Source: UBA6183 sp943372215 (GTDB lineage: Bacteria > Bacteroidota > Bacteroidia > UKL13-3). Taken from it: 64,000 nucleotides of DNA. Location: NCBI GenBank assembly GCA_943372215.1, contig CALRXU020000001.1, positions 124,001 through 188,000 of the forward strand, given 5' to 3'. This document shows, one piece after another, positions 43,151 through 53,226 of this stretch. Within the stretch, counting starts at the first letter, position 1; each line of letters begins with the position of its first letter. The notes beneath the pieces are model-generated. The model was not told where the DNA came from and did no database searches. It saw only the letters and a program-made list of their open reading frames with translations. The translations under genes were made by a program, and so were the position numbers.

Positions 43151-45751
43151 TTATTGATTCACAAACTCAAACTGGCTCTTGTCATTTAACACAATGAGTA
43201 TGGATGAATCCTTTTTAATCTTACCGCCAAGAATTTCTTTAGACAGCTCGTTTAAAATGCGTTTTTGCAATACCCTTTTAAGTGGCCTTGCACCAAACTG
43301 TGGGTCGTAGCCCAATTGTGAAAGCCAATCCAAGGCTTCATCCGTAGCACTGATTTCAATGCCTTGGGCAGCAAGGTTTTGTTGTATGCCTTTAAACTGG
43401 ATGTTTACAATTTCACGCACGTTTTCCCTGCTTAATGGGGTAAACATCATCACATCATCAATCCGGTTTAAAAACTCAGGCCGTATGGTATGTTTTAACA
43501 AATCCATCACCCCCGCTTTGGCTTCCGCCATTTTATCTTCTTTGTTCAGGTCATTATAGTCTTCAAACTTTTCTTGTATTATGTGTGAACCAATATTAGA
43601 AGTCATAATGATGATGGTGTTTTTGAAATTGGCGATTCGGCCTTTGTTATCAGTTAAACGTCCATCATCCAATACCTGCAACAAAATGTTAAACACATCG
43701 GGATGTGCTTTTTCAATCTCATCCAACAAAATTACAGAATACGGCCTTCTTCTTACTGCTTCAGTAAGTTGTCCACCTTCTTCATAACCCACATAACCCG
43801 GAGGCGCACCAATTAAGCGGCTAACCGTATGTTTTTCTTGATACTCGCTCATGTCAATACGCACCATGGCTGTGTCTTGGTTAAACAAATACTCAGCTAG
43901 TGCTTTGGCCAATTCTGTTTTGCCCACTCCAGTTGTTCCTAAAAATATAAATGAGCCAATTGGTTTTTTGGGGTCACTCAATCCAGCCCTGCTTCTGCGT
44001 ATGGCATCGGCAATGGCTTCAATGGCTTCTTCTTGTCCAACTACACGTTTGTGTAGCTCATCCTCTAAATAAAGTAATTTCTCCCGCTCGCTTTGCAACA
44101 TTTTGGTAATAGGAATTCCCGTCCAACGACTCACCACACCAGCAATATCTTCACTATCCACTTCTTCCTTCACCATGGCACTATCACCTTGTTGCTCCAC
44201 CAATTTTTGTTGAAACTCTTCCAGTGTTTTTTCCGCCTCTTTCACCTTGCCATAACGAATCTCAGCCACTTTTGCAAAGTCCCCGTTACGTTCAGCAACT
44301 TCAGCCTCATGTTTTAAATTTTCAATAGCCGATTTGGTTTGTTGAATACCATCCACCACTTGTTTTTCGCTTTGCCATTTGGCTTTTAAGGTATTTCGTT
44401 CTGCTTGCAAATTGGAAATATCTTCACTCAGTTGGTTCACCTTTTCTGGCTCTCCTTCCCTTTTAATGGCTTCCCGCTCAATTTCCATTTGCATAATTTT
44501 GCGGTCTAACTGGTCTATTTCTTCCGGAACAGAGTCAATTTCAAGCCTCAATTTTGAAGCTGCCTCATCCATTAAGTCAATGGCCTTGTCTGGTAAAAAC
44601 CTATCGTTGATGTAACGTTGCGAAAGCTCGACAGCCGCAATAATGGCTTCATCCTTTATACGTACCTTATGGTGCACTTCATAACGTTCTTTTAATCCCC
44701 TTAAAATAGAAATAGCACTTTCCGTATCAGGCTCATCCACATACACTTTTTGAAAACGCCTTTCTAGGGCTTTATCTTTTTCGATATAGCGCTGGTACTC
44801 TGATAATGTGGTTGCACCAATGGAACGAAGCTCCCCACGGGCCAATGCTGGTTTTAAAATATTGGCAGCATCCATAGCACCCTCTCCTCCTCCACCTGCG
44901 CCCACCAAGGTGTGAATCTCATCAATAAACAACACAATTTCTCCATCACTATCAATCACTTCCTTTACCACTGATTTCAGCCTTTCTTCAAACTCACCTT
45001 TGTATTTTGCACCTGCTATTAACGCACCCATATCTAAAGAAAAGATGCGTTTTGATTTTAAGTTCTCCGGCACATCACCACTTACAATGCGGTGTGCCAA
45101 ACCTTCGGCAATGGCTGTTTTACCAACACCTGGCTCTCCAATTAATACCGGATTATTTTTGGTCCTGCGCGATAAAATTTGCAGTACCCTCCTAATTTCT
45201 TCATCGCGACCAATAACCGGATCTAACTTACCCGCTTTTGCCAAATCATTGAGGTTTTTTGCGTATTTGCTTAGTGATTGGTATTGTGATTCTGCGCTTT
45301 GAGAGGTAACCTTACTTCCTCCACGTAATTCGGTGATTGCCGCTTTTAAGGCTTTGGGTTGTACACCTGCATCCTTTAACAAATTGGCTATTTGGTCGCC
45401 AGCCTCAAGCAAGCCAAGCAATAAATGCTCTACTGACACAAACTCATCTCCATACTCTTTTAAAAACGTTTGCGCTTTAGCCAATGCCTGATTGGACCCA
45501 TTGCTAAGGTATTGACCACTGGTGCCTGATACCTTGGGGTAGTTTTTGATGATGGCTTCCACAGCCTGTTCAATCCGTTGCGGGTTGGCATTTACTTTTT
45601 TAAGCAAATAACTGATTACATTTTCGTCTGTTTCAATCAATGCTTTTAGCAAATGCCCCGTTTCAATAGCTTGTTGTCCATTTGCAGCAGCCAATTGTTG
45701 AGCCTGCTGAATCACATCTTGCGATTTGATGGTATAGTTGTTAAAATTCAT
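43151..45751 (-). CDS. clpB: ClpB disaggregase chaperone
   Basis: An 866-residue hexameric AAA+ chaperone that rescues aggregated proteins with DnaK. Domains: Clp N domain (1-145), first ATPase with Walker A GEPGVGKT (205-212) and LFIDEIHT, the coiled-coil M domain (410-520), the second ATPase with Walker A GTTGVGKT, and the C-terminal domain. Full length, so ClpB rather than ClpC. Monocistronic with its own terminator. Confidence 0.97.
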   Translation of the reverse strand: MNFNNYTIKSQDVIQQAQQLAAANGQQAIETGHLLKALIETDENVISYLLKKVNANPQRIEQAVEAIIKNYPKVSGTSGQYLSNGSNQALAKAQTFLKEYGDEFVSVEHLLLGLLEAGDQIANLLKDAGVQPKALKAAITELRGGSKVTSQSAESQYQSLSKYAKNLNDLAKAGKLDPVIGRDEEIRRVLQILSRRTKNNPVLIGEPGVGKTAIAEGLAHRIVSGDVPENLKSKRIFSLDMGALIAGAKYKGEFEERLKSVVKEVIDSDGEIVLFIDEIHTLVGAGGGGEGAMDAANILKPALARGELRSIGATTLSEYQRYIEKDKALERRFQKVYVDEPDTESAISILRGLKERYEVHHKVRIKDEAIIAAVELSQRYINDRFLPDKAIDLMDEAASKLRLEIDSVPEEIDQLDRKIMQMEIEREAIKREGEPEKVNQLSEDISNLQAERNTLKAKWQSEKQVVDGIQQTKSAIENLKHEAEVAERNGDFAKVAEIRYGKVKEAEKTLEEFQQKLVEQQGDSAMVKEEVDSEDIAGVVSRWTGIPITKMLQSEREKLLYLEDELHKRVVGQEEAIEAIADAIRRSRAGLSDPKKPIGSFIFLGTTGVGKTELAKALAEYLFNQDTAMVRIDMSEYQEKHTVSRLIGAPPGYVGYEEGGQLTEAVRRRPYSVILLDEIEKAHPDVFNILLQVLDDGRLTDNKGRIANFKNTIIIMTSNIGSHIIQEKFEDYNDLNKEDKMAEAKAGVMDLLKHTIRPEFLNRIDDVMMFTPLSRENVREIVNIQFKGIQQNLAAQGIEISATDEALDWLSQLGYDPQFGARPLKRVLQKRILNELSKEILGGKIKKDSSILIVLNDKSQFEFVNQ

Positions 45752-45913
45752 AATTGCTTATTAAGTACACCACTTTTTTGTTATCGTAGTGTTTGTGTGA
45801 TAAGCATTGCTCAATATCAATTCCAAAGGACGATTTAAGCTATTTTGGCGTGATTTAAAGCATACCCGCTGCAAGGATGGCTGAAAAAAGTTCACTTTCG
45901 CAACATCTTTTTG

Positions 45914-46540
45914 TTATTTCCCGACAGAAGGTCGTTTATCGCTTTTATCGAGTTTATTAATATTACCAAAAAGTACTCTTACAAACACGTTTTGAGTATT
46001 GTATAAACTATTGGCAGGGATAAAATTAAATGTTGCACCAAACCCTAAACCAATAAATCTTGCCCTGATTAAAAATTCTAACTGCGGTGTGAAACAAAAT
46101 CCCTCAATCATTTTGTCTTCATAGTTTGGTGAACTGTCAAACCAACCTGAATTAGTTCCTGGAATAGCTTCATCGGTTCGCCAGCGGCCTTTGTAATATC
46201 CTGCACCTAATGCTGGCAAAACCATTAGTATTTCTTTTTTATCAAAAGCAATCAAATACGCATATTCTATCTGGTAAATCCAATTATATATTACTCTATT
46301 AGGTTTATAGTCAATAAATATTATTTGATCAATAAACTCACGATACTCTTTAATATTGAGTGAATAAACATGATGCTTAAAGGTGTAACTTAGTCCAATT
46401 GAGCCACCTAAATTAAGTCCGACTGAGCCCTCTTTATTAAAAGGTATGTGAGTGATACCCAATGAAGCATAGTAACCATGTTGTCCATTTGATACCAGTG
46501 GAATTAATGCAGTGATAATTCCTATAATAATAGCTTTCAT
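45914..46540 (-). CDS. Outer-membrane-type protein of unknown function
   Basis: A 208-residue protein, from ATG 46540 (MKAIIIGIITALIPLVSNGQ signal peptide). The mature protein alternates aromatic and polar residues (GYYASLGITHIPFN, AYLIAFDKK, GLGFGATFNFIPA), typical of a beta-barrel. It starts 4 bp after the stop of the LpoB/CsgG-like gene, so the two are co-expressed and may form one envelope complex. Confidence 0.65.
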   Translation of the reverse strand: MKAIIIGIITALIPLVSNGQHGYYASLGITHIPFNKEGSVGLNLGGSIGLSYTFKHHVYSLNIKEYREFIDQIIFIDYKPNRVIYNWIYQIEYAYLIAFDKKEILMVLPALGAGYYKGRWRTDEAIPGTNSGWFDSSPNYEDKMIEGFCFTPQLEFLIRARFIGLGFGATFNFIPANSLYNTQNVFVRVLFGNINKLDKSDKRPSVGK

Positions 46541-46544
46541 CACT

Positions 46545-47648
46545 TTACTTTTTTGAGTTATACCCAATGGAAATCCCCAAACGGTAACCCTCTTTGGTTG
46601 GGATACTGGCCCAAATATTTACCGGAATATTCATTTTACCCGATTTGAATGTTTTACCAAAAGCCACCACCAAGGCCGATGCCAATTGTGTTTCCCCACG
46701 ACTATCAATGGTCTTTTTAAGTTCATAATTGGTAACACCCATTTTTTTCAACTCCGTTTCCGAGTAATATTTCCCATTCACCTCTGCCAATTGTTTATAA
46801 GCAGCCAAACTAATGGTAGGCCCAATGGCTATTTCCCAACCATATTTATTGTTTCTAAATCCGTTTAATAAGGTAATGCTGGGTATAACCAATTGTTGGT
46901 CCACACCAGTTACCATGGGTATAAACTCAAACAATGCCTGATAATTCCCTTCATTCAAATATTGTTTCTCAAACTGGTAACCGAACTGAAACATGGCCGG
47001 ATAAACTTCATAGCCGCCCTCACTTTTTGATGCTCCTAAACGTTCTACCTGGTGACCAAAAATAAAGGTGTACCCAAAACGTGGCCCAGATAAATTAAGC
47101 CTGTTTTTATTGGGGTTATTGATAGCGTTTTCGTAATCAAATTTTTTGGTTAACCTCATCACTGTTTCTTCTGCATTAGATAATCCAAACATTTTACGCA
47201 TACTAATGCTCGCCATTTGTTGTACTTCTAGCGGATAATTCAAATATTCATCCACAGCCGTTTTTTCTACTGTGCCGCTTTTAACATTAATCAACCTAAA
47301 GGTGGTGATAATCGTTTGTCCATATAACTCCACGCTACCTGTAAACATGTAATCTGTTTTGATGGTATTGCCTACTTCCAGCAAACACAGCTTACCATAA
47401 CAATTGGTAATGTTCAATTTGTTTTTATCAACCAAGTAAACCACATCATAACGGTCAGTTACATCAAATGTATCTAGTTTTTCCAGTTCAATCCTCACCA
47501 GATTGCCCATTTGCTGAGGGTCAAGACTGAGCCCTTTTGTATCAATATTAAGTACAGTAATGGTGGGACGTACATTTTGCGCTGAGGTAATTTGTAAACC
47601 TGCAATAACCATTGCAAAGGCGAACATGAGTTTTGTTGTATTTTTCAT
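46545..47648 (-). CDS. Exported protein with CsgG/LpoB-like N-domain and barrel-like C-terminus
   Basis: A 367-residue protein with a signal peptide (MKNTTKLMFAFAMVIAGLQITSAQ). Residues 28-150 resemble the nucleotide-binding-like fold of CsgG/LpoB/FlgO outer membrane assembly proteins (NIDTKGLSLDPQQMGNLVRIEL, DYMFTGSVELYGQ, LINVKSGTVEKTAV). The C-terminal half has beta-barrel-like strands (FGYTFIFGHQV, WASIPTKEGYRLGISIGYN). Exact role unknown. Confidence 0.6.
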   Translation of the reverse strand: MKNTTKLMFAFAMVIAGLQITSAQNVRPTITVLNIDTKGLSLDPQQMGNLVRIELEKLDTFDVTDRYDVVYLVDKNKLNITNCYGKLCLLEVGNTIKTDYMFTGSVELYGQTIITTFRLINVKSGTVEKTAVDEYLNYPLEVQQMASISMRKMFGLSNAEETVMRLTKKFDYENAINNPNKNRLNLSGPRFGYTFIFGHQVERLGASKSEGGYEVYPAMFQFGYQFEKQYLNEGNYQALFEFIPMVTGVDQQLVIPSITLLNGFRNNKYGWEIAIGPTISLAAYKQLAEVNGKYYSETELKKMGVTNYELKKTIDSRGETQLASALVVAFGKTFKSGKMNIPVNIWASIPTKEGYRLGISIGYNSKK

Positions 47649-47766
47649 GGTAATAAAATTTATGGTACAAAGGTGTCACGGTTGGTATTCCTAGAAAAAA
47701 GCCTATTCCTTTACTTTTGAGGTATTTTTATGATGGATTGCAATTATTAATCCTCCCAAACAGAAA

Positions 47767-47783
47767 TTTGCATTTTTTGCAAA
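47767..47783. promoter_or_regulatory. Inverted repeat before the regulator gene
   Basis: TTTGCA-N5-TGCAAA, 33 bp before the chosen start of the regulator at 47816; a possible self-regulatory site. Confidence 0.3.
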
Positions 47784-47815
47784 AAGAACCAGAACAATTG
47801 GTATTTTGCAGCACC

Positions 47816-48811
47816 ATGAGCCATGCCAAAAATTTACAACTTCAATTTTTAGAGAAAATAAAAAGCACACTTCCGGCAAACATTTCCTTGGTGGATGAAT
47901 TGGCTGAGTTATTGGAAACCAGCAACGACAGTGCTTACAGAAGATTAAGAGGAGATACCATTTTAAACATTGATGAATTAACCAAAATATGCGCCCACTT
48001 TAAAGTGCCCTTTGACATTACCGTGCAACCCAAAGCGGGTGGGTTGGTTACCTTTAGCTATAACAGGTTAAAAGACGAACAGGATGGCTTTAAAACGTGG
48101 TTTCTCAACTTATACCTCAACATTCAGCAAATTGCTGATGCACCATTGAACAACATTATTTATGCCGCAGATGATGTTCCTTTATGGCATCATTTTAATG
48201 ATGATAACCTTACTGCTTTTAAACTATTTTATTGGCAAAAAAGCATATTAAACAGCCCAACGTTTAATGCCTTAAAATTTAACAAACACCATATTGATGA
48301 TGAACTTATTGCCATTGGCAGAAAAATTACTGCGGCTTACAATAAAACAGAATCTACTGAAATATGGACTGAGGACACCTTAAATAGTACATTAAAACAA
48401 ATAGAATACTTTTGGGAGAATGATTTTTTTGAAGACAAACAATCCGCATTAGCGATTTGTGATGCCGTTGAAAATGAGATTCTGCTTTTAAAAAGTAAAG
48501 CTGAAACCGGTGTGAAGAGTCCTGAAAAAATCGGCAATGAGAAAAACTTCAGTTTGTACCAAAGTGAAGTAATGTTGGGAAACAATAGCATTATTGTTTA
48601 TACCAATAACAATAAAATAGCCTTTGTGAGCAATAATACCTTTAACATAATGAGTACCACCAGCAAGGCATTTGTAGATGAAAATGAAATGTGGATGAAC
48701 AATATTATGAAAAAATCAATCCTCATCAGTGGAGTTAATGAAAAGCAACGCAACAAATTTTTTCGGTTACTGATACAAAAAATAACCGACCTACGGAATA
48801 AAATTGTTTAG
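47816..48811 (+). CDS. Helix-turn-helix transcriptional regulator
   Basis: A 331-residue protein, from ATG 47816 (MSHAKNLQLQFLEKI); the open frame from 47717 gives an implausible hydrophobic-aromatic start. Residues 20-70 form an HTH (SLVDELAELLETSNDSAYRRLRGD, then ILNIDELTKICAHF), a pattern common to a Bacteroidota family of unknown control range. The C-terminal 230 residues are mostly helical and presumably sense a ligand. Its end overlaps the stop of the convergent gene by 4 bp. Confidence 0.72.
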   Translation: MSHAKNLQLQFLEKIKSTLPANISLVDELAELLETSNDSAYRRLRGDTILNIDELTKICAHFKVPFDITVQPKAGGLVTFSYNRLKDEQDGFKTWFLNLYLNIQQIADAPLNNIIYAADDVPLWHHFNDDNLTAFKLFYWQKSILNSPTFNALKFNKHHIDDELIAIGRKITAAYNKTESTEIWTEDTLNSTLKQIEYFWENDFFEDKQSALAICDAVENEILLLKSKAETGVKSPEKIGNEKNFSLYQSEVMLGNNSIIVYTNNNKIAFVSNNTFNIMSTTSKAFVDENEMWMNNIMKKSILISGVNEKQRNKFFRLLIQKITDLRNKIV

Positions 48812-49332
48812 TGTAAGTATTTACCTAAACCAAGCTGTGGCCAAATTAGCCAGTTATTTCCCGAATAAGTAAACGCTTCGTATCTATCAGCATAAAAATA
48901 ACGAGGAACAAACACATTCACTCCTGCCCTTATGTAGTAACAATTGTAACTAAAGTTTTTTGTAACCGACAGCCCAAATACTGGAGTTATCTTAAGTTGG
49001 TTGGGCAAATACCTGCTTACATTGTATTGCGCTTGTAATCCTGCATTTGCATCAAAGTGTATTTTTCTAAATACGTAAAAATGGTATTGGTATTGAATTG
49101 GGAAAACCAAATAATTCAAATCATCAATTAGGGCAAACTTGTCAGATGTGGGTTTCCATGTTGCACCCACCTGCAAAAAATGGTGGTAGCTTTTTAATCG
49201 GATATTGGTATGTACATCAAACAATTCTGCAGGACCAACCAAATTTAGACCAATGCTGGAAAACCGTTTTTGGGCATGGATTGGTTTCAATAAAATAAAC
49301 AGTAGCAGCATCGCTAATGCAAACCTCATCAT
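48808..49332 (-). CDS. Outer-membrane-type protein of unknown function
   Basis: A 174-residue protein with a signal peptide (MMRFALAMLLLFILLKPIHA) and beta-strand-like segments (QYQYHFYVFRKI, FSYNCYYIRAGVNVFVP) consistent with an outer-membrane beta-barrel. It overlaps the upstream deacetylase gene by 4 bp, so it is translated with it. Confidence 0.65.
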   Translation of the reverse strand: MMRFALAMLLLFILLKPIHAQKRFSSIGLNLVGPAELFDVHTNIRLKSYHHFLQVGATWKPTSDKFALIDDLNYLVFPIQYQYHFYVFRKIHFDANAGLQAQYNVSRYLPNQLKITPVFGLSVTKNFSYNCYYIRAGVNVFVPRYFYADRYEAFTYSGNNWLIWPQLGLGKYLH

Positions 49333-50102
49333 CTGCTAATTTCCTTTGCGGTATAAAACTTCAACCCAATTTTGTTTGCATAATCAACAATGGCTTTAAA
49401 CTTATCATAATCAACAGATAGTTGATTAGGAAACTCCGCCTGACCTTTGTTAATAAAGTGGCAGTACAAACTAATGGTTTGTCTACTATTTTTTGCCTTA
49501 TCCAAAGCATTAAAAATTTCCTTTAGGGGTATCTGCCCCGACTTATCTAAAGTACAACCGTAAAAAACCCGTACTCCTTTAAACCTATAATAAATTTGGT
49601 CTACATCTTCAATTTTCTTGTACGCATATGGGCTTATTATCTTCCTAATACTTTTAAACCGTTTTAACAAAAATCGATCTGTTTGTTCCGTAAAATCACC
49701 ATAAGGATAGGCAAAAGTTTCCGTATAAATCCCATCAGCTTGCATTAAACTATCCATTGAAAAAATTTCATTCTGCATATAATCATCAATGGTGTAGGAA
49801 AGTAAATACTCATCAGCATGAGGATGCGTTACCGTATGGTGAGCCATTTCATGTCCATCATCTATTAATAACCTCATTTTTGCCTTACTAGATGAATCCA
49901 TTGTGTGATATGACTGCAGATAAAATGTTACTTTAGCATTTCTTGAGTTCAAATAATCGCGTAAATCAAACCACCATTGAGGCTGAACATCAGTTGATAA
50001 TACAATCCCTGGTCCCAGCAACTCATGATTATCCCCCTTGTTGCACGTAGTTAGTATAGGCAACAATCCCAAAAAAATCCAACGTTTAAGTTTTATGGGC
50101 AT
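49329..50102 (-). CDS. Polysaccharide deacetylase lipoprotein (NodB domain)
   Basis: A 257-residue lipoprotein (ILTTCNKGD, Cys20). NodB motifs: the metal Asp in VLSTDVQ (motif 1), HEMAHHTVTHPH (motif 2, metal histidines), FAYPYGDFTE (motif 3), and a late His in YCHFINKG. Removes acetyl groups from N-acetylated sugars in the envelope. It is coupled to the following outer-membrane-type gene. Confidence 0.82.
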   Translation of the reverse strand: MPIKLKRWIFLGLLPILTTCNKGDNHELLGPGIVLSTDVQPQWWFDLRDYLNSRNAKVTFYLQSYHTMDSSSKAKMRLLIDDGHEMAHHTVTHPHADEYLLSYTIDDYMQNEIFSMDSLMQADGIYTETFAYPYGDFTEQTDRFLLKRFKSIRKIISPYAYKKIEDVDQIYYRFKGVRVFYGCTLDKSGQIPLKEIFNALDKAKNSRQTISLYCHFINKGQAEFPNQLSVDYDKFKAIVDYANKIGLKFYTAKEISR

Positions 50103-50179
50103 TTGAACCGTAAAAGTAACAAAATTCTATCATTCTGTATCAAACTACAAAAAACTATATTCGCACTTTAAATTTATAC

Positions 50180-51373
50180 ATGGAATTAGCAAACAGATTA
50201 AACTATATCAACGAGCCACAAACCATAGCAATGGCTAAAATGGGCAGAGAGCTTGCAGCCGCTGGGCATGATGTAATAAGTTTGAGCCTTGGAGAACCGG
50301 ATTTTGTTACCCCAAGCCATATTATTGAAGCGGCAAAAAACGCTATGGATGAGGGATTTACCTTTTACACTCCAGTCGCTGGGTTTCCTGAATTGAAACA
50401 AGCTATCTGCGAGAAACTACTCCGTGAAAATAACTTAAGTTACAACCCGGATAACATTCTTGTATCAACTGGGGCCAAACAAAGCATTATGAATGTGGTA
50501 ATGTCAATCATTAACCCTGGTGATGAAGTGATTATACCCACTCCATATTGGGTAAGTTACAGCGAAATGGTGAAATTGATGGAGGGTGTACCTGTGTTTA
50601 TTGAAAGTACCGTTGAACAAAACTACAAAATTAACGCTGCTCAACTGGAGGCTGCCATTACTTCAAAAACCAAGGCATTTATGTTTTCATCGCCTTGTAA
50701 TCCAACGGGTAGTGTTTATAGCCATGCAGAATTAAAGGCTCTGGCAGAGGTATTTGCTAAACATCCAAACATCATAATTTTAAGTGATGAAATTTATGAG
50801 CATATTAACTTCACAGGTAAACACGAAAGTATTGCCCAGTTTGATGCCATAAAAAATCAGGTGGTGGTGATTAATGGAATGAGCAAAGGATACGCCATGA
50901 CGGGATGGCGTATTGGTTATATTGCTGCTCACACCGATATTATAAAAGCAGCGGATAAGATTCAAGGCCAATATACCTCTGGAACTAACTCTATAGCCCA
51001 GCGGGCGAGCATAGCAGCTTTAAACGGCACACTAGAACCTACGCTGGCCATGCAGGCTGCCTATAAAAGAAGGCGTAACCTAGTGGCTGAAGGACTTCGT
51101 AAAATTAATGGGCTTGTATGTAATATGCCAGATGGCGCTTTTTATGCATTTCCTGATGTAAGTGCCTTCTTTGGTAAATCGTACAATGGGCAAATTATCA
51201 GCACTGCAACAGATTTGTGTATGTACGTATTAAATACCGTATTTGTTTCGATGGTAACAGGAGAAGCATTTGGAGCTCCTGCCTGCGTAAGAATAAGCTA
51301 TGCTACCAGCGATGAAAAATTAATTGAAGCATTAAAAAGAATAAAGCAGGCTTTAGATAAATTGCAACCTTAA
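50180..51373 (+). CDS. Class I/II PLP-dependent aminotransferase (aspartate-aminotransferase group)
   Basis: A 397-residue enzyme, full length. LSLGEPDF near residue 36, STGAKQ (phosphate), FSSPCNPTG, LSDEIYEH, and the Schiff-base lysine in GMSKGYAMTGWRIGY (about residue 237). The group includes aspartate and prephenate aminotransferases; the substrate is not settled. It precedes the RfaE1-type kinase gene by 26 bp. Confidence 0.92.
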   Translation: MELANRLNYINEPQTIAMAKMGRELAAAGHDVISLSLGEPDFVTPSHIIEAAKNAMDEGFTFYTPVAGFPELKQAICEKLLRENNLSYNPDNILVSTGAKQSIMNVVMSIINPGDEVIIPTPYWVSYSEMVKLMEGVPVFIESTVEQNYKINAAQLEAAITSKTKAFMFSSPCNPTGSVYSHAELKALAEVFAKHPNIIILSDEIYEHINFTGKHESIAQFDAIKNQVVVINGMSKGYAMTGWRIGYIAAHTDIIKAADKIQGQYTSGTNSIAQRASIAALNGTLEPTLAMQAAYKRRRNLVAEGLRKINGLVCNMPDGAFYAFPDVSAFFGKSYNGQIISTATDLCMYVLNTVFVSMVTGEAFGAPACVRISYATSDEKLIEALKRIKQALDKLQP

Positions 51374-51399
51374 ATTAAACACTGATTATAACAATTTAC

Positions 51400-52374
51400 A
51401 TGGAAGATATACTCGCAAAATTTAAAGGACTTAAGGCATTGGTTGTGGGCGATGTAATGATTGACGCTTACTATTTTGGCAAAGTAGATCGCATTTCGCC
51501 AGAGGCACCTGTGCCAGTGGTTGCGGTGCAGCAAAAGGAAAGCCGGTTAGGTGGTGCTGCCAATGTAGCCATGAACTTAAAAGCATTGGGGGCAAAGCCC
51601 ATTGTATGCAGTGTAATTGGCCATGATAAGGACGGTGACGACCTCATTGGTTTGTTTAAAGCCCAAGACATTGGTGTTTCTGGCATTGTTCAATCAAAAG
51701 AAAGAGTTACCACTGTTAAACTTCGGGTGATTGCCCAGTCGCACCAAATGCTGCGAATTGATAGTGAAGACATCACCCCGATTAATAACGTTGATAGTTT
51801 TGAGTTGGTTAAACGAATTCACGAATTGTTGATTGATGCGGATGTGCTGATTTTTGAAGATTATGATAAGGGTGTACTTACCCAACAAAACATTAAACAA
51901 ATTATAACCGAGGCCCACAAAAAAGGCATCCCTGTAGTGGTTGATCCTAAAAAACAAAACTTTAGTTACTATGAAGGGGCTGATTTGTTTAAACCCAACT
52001 TAAAGGAACTAAAAGATGGATTAAAAACAGACATCGACTTGCAAAATAAACCCCAATTTGAAGAGGCCATCACAAACATGATGCAACAGATGAAGTTGAA
52101 GTACGCCATGATTACTTTAAGCGAAAAAGGAGTGATGTGTACTGATGGGCATGATTTTACCTACATACCTGCTCACATCAGAAAAATAGCCGATGTAAGT
52201 GGCGCAGGAGATACCGTAATTAGTGTAGCAGCATTGTGCATGGTGCTTAACCTGAGTATGCAAAAAGTTGCAGCCATCTCCAACCTTGCCGGAGGTTTGG
52301 TATGTGAAGAAGTAGGGGTAGTACCCATTAATGTAACAACCTTTAGCGAAGAGTTAAAGCTACTAACGATTTAA
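51400..52374 (+). CDS. rfaE1: RfaE1-type D-glycero-beta-D-manno-heptose-7-phosphate kinase (PfkB family)
   Basis: A 324-residue PfkB kinase. GDVMIDAYYFGKVDRISPEAPVP (residues 17-39; motif halves GDVMIDAYYFG and ISPEAPVPVV) and LGGAANVAMNL mark the HldE kinase domain, and the C-terminal SGAGDTVIS is the PfkB catalytic motif with Asp base. It lacks the adenylyltransferase domain of bifunctional HldE. It likely phosphorylates heptose 7-phosphate for LPS core synthesis. The 3' end overlaps the convergent DUF4249 gene by 12 bp. Confidence 0.8.
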   Translation: MEDILAKFKGLKALVVGDVMIDAYYFGKVDRISPEAPVPVVAVQQKESRLGGAANVAMNLKALGAKPIVCSVIGHDKDGDDLIGLFKAQDIGVSGIVQSKERVTTVKLRVIAQSHQMLRIDSEDITPINNVDSFELVKRIHELLIDADVLIFEDYDKGVLTQQNIKQIITEAHKKGIPVVVDPKKQNFSYYEGADLFKPNLKELKDGLKTDIDLQNKPQFEEAITNMMQQMKLKYAMITLSEKGVMCTDGHDFTYIPAHIRKIADVSGAGDTVISVAALCMVLNLSMQKVAAISNLAGGLVCEEVGVVPINVTTFSEELKLLTI

Positions 52375-53217
52375 AATTACCAACGAACGATTGGTGCGCC
52401 TAAATGCACAAAATACACCTAACCCGTTTTGCACATTGCTGTATTGTGGAAAAGGTTCACTAAAGGGGTCGTCACCATAATAGTTAACCCTTCTGCGCAT
52501 GTATTCATAATAGTGAATATCGGTATTTAACAAGTATACTTCTCTATAATTCGTATCTGGCTGATAAGAATAATCCTCGCAAGTTGTTGCCAAAAGTTGT
52601 CCGTTTCTGGTTTCATCATCCAAAAAATTATTGCATACATCGTTTCCTCCGCCATTGCCAAAGGGGCCAGAATAAAACTGTTGAATCACTAACCTATAAT
52701 AGTTTCCTTTTTGAACTGGATCATCCCATTTGCATACATATTTGAAATAAGGCCCAAAACCACTGCCGCTAGTAGATCCTGTTTTGGTCCATGTTAATTC
52801 CTTAAAAGGAATGGTATCTGATGGAACAGTGCATACCGCTTTAACACTTTTGGTTGGACTCACAGCCGTAATGGTATACGTTTTGCCTGGCTCAATTTTA
52901 TAAATTGATTGACTAACCCTGTAAGATTCTGTTGAATCAATGTAACTAAGTGTTACGGCTTGCCCGGTTTCACTGGTAATGATAACACTTGCATTTTTAA
53001 CTGGCTCAAATGCCCCAAACTGCCCGCTTTTATTGCCTCCGTAAATTGGCTTGGATAAGGTGAGGTCAATGTTTATGATTTTTTCCTCAGGTGATATAAA
53101 ACCAAACAATACCATTTGTGGTTCCATCTTAGGAACATCTACATTGGTTACCACTTTTTCGCAAGCTGTTGAAACGGCCAATATTAAAACCAGTATGCTA
53201 TATGTTATTTTTTTCAT
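52363..53217 (-). CDS. DUF4249 domain lipoprotein
   Basis: A 284-residue lipoprotein (LAVSTACEKVV, Cys19). DUF4249 features are an early LSKPIYGG segment and beta-sandwich strands with VKNASVIIT, SYRVSQSIYKIEPGKTYTI and AVCTVPSDT. Such proteins are found next to TonB-dependent receptors, as here, and are thought to be the surface lipoprotein partner. It begins 9 bp after the receptor gene. Confidence 0.87.
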   Translation of the reverse strand: MKKITYSILVLILAVSTACEKVVTNVDVPKMEPQMVLFGFISPEEKIINIDLTLSKPIYGGNKSGQFGAFEPVKNASVIITSETGQAVTLSYIDSTESYRVSQSIYKIEPGKTYTITAVSPTKSVKAVCTVPSDTIPFKELTWTKTGSTSGSGFGPYFKYVCKWDDPVQKGNYYRLVIQQFYSGPFGNGGGNDVCNNFLDDETRNGQLLATTCEDYSYQPDTNYREVYLLNTDIHYYEYMRRRVNYYGDDPFSEPFPQYSNVQNGLGVFCAFRRTNRSLVILNR

Positions 53218-53226
53218 GATTGTTTA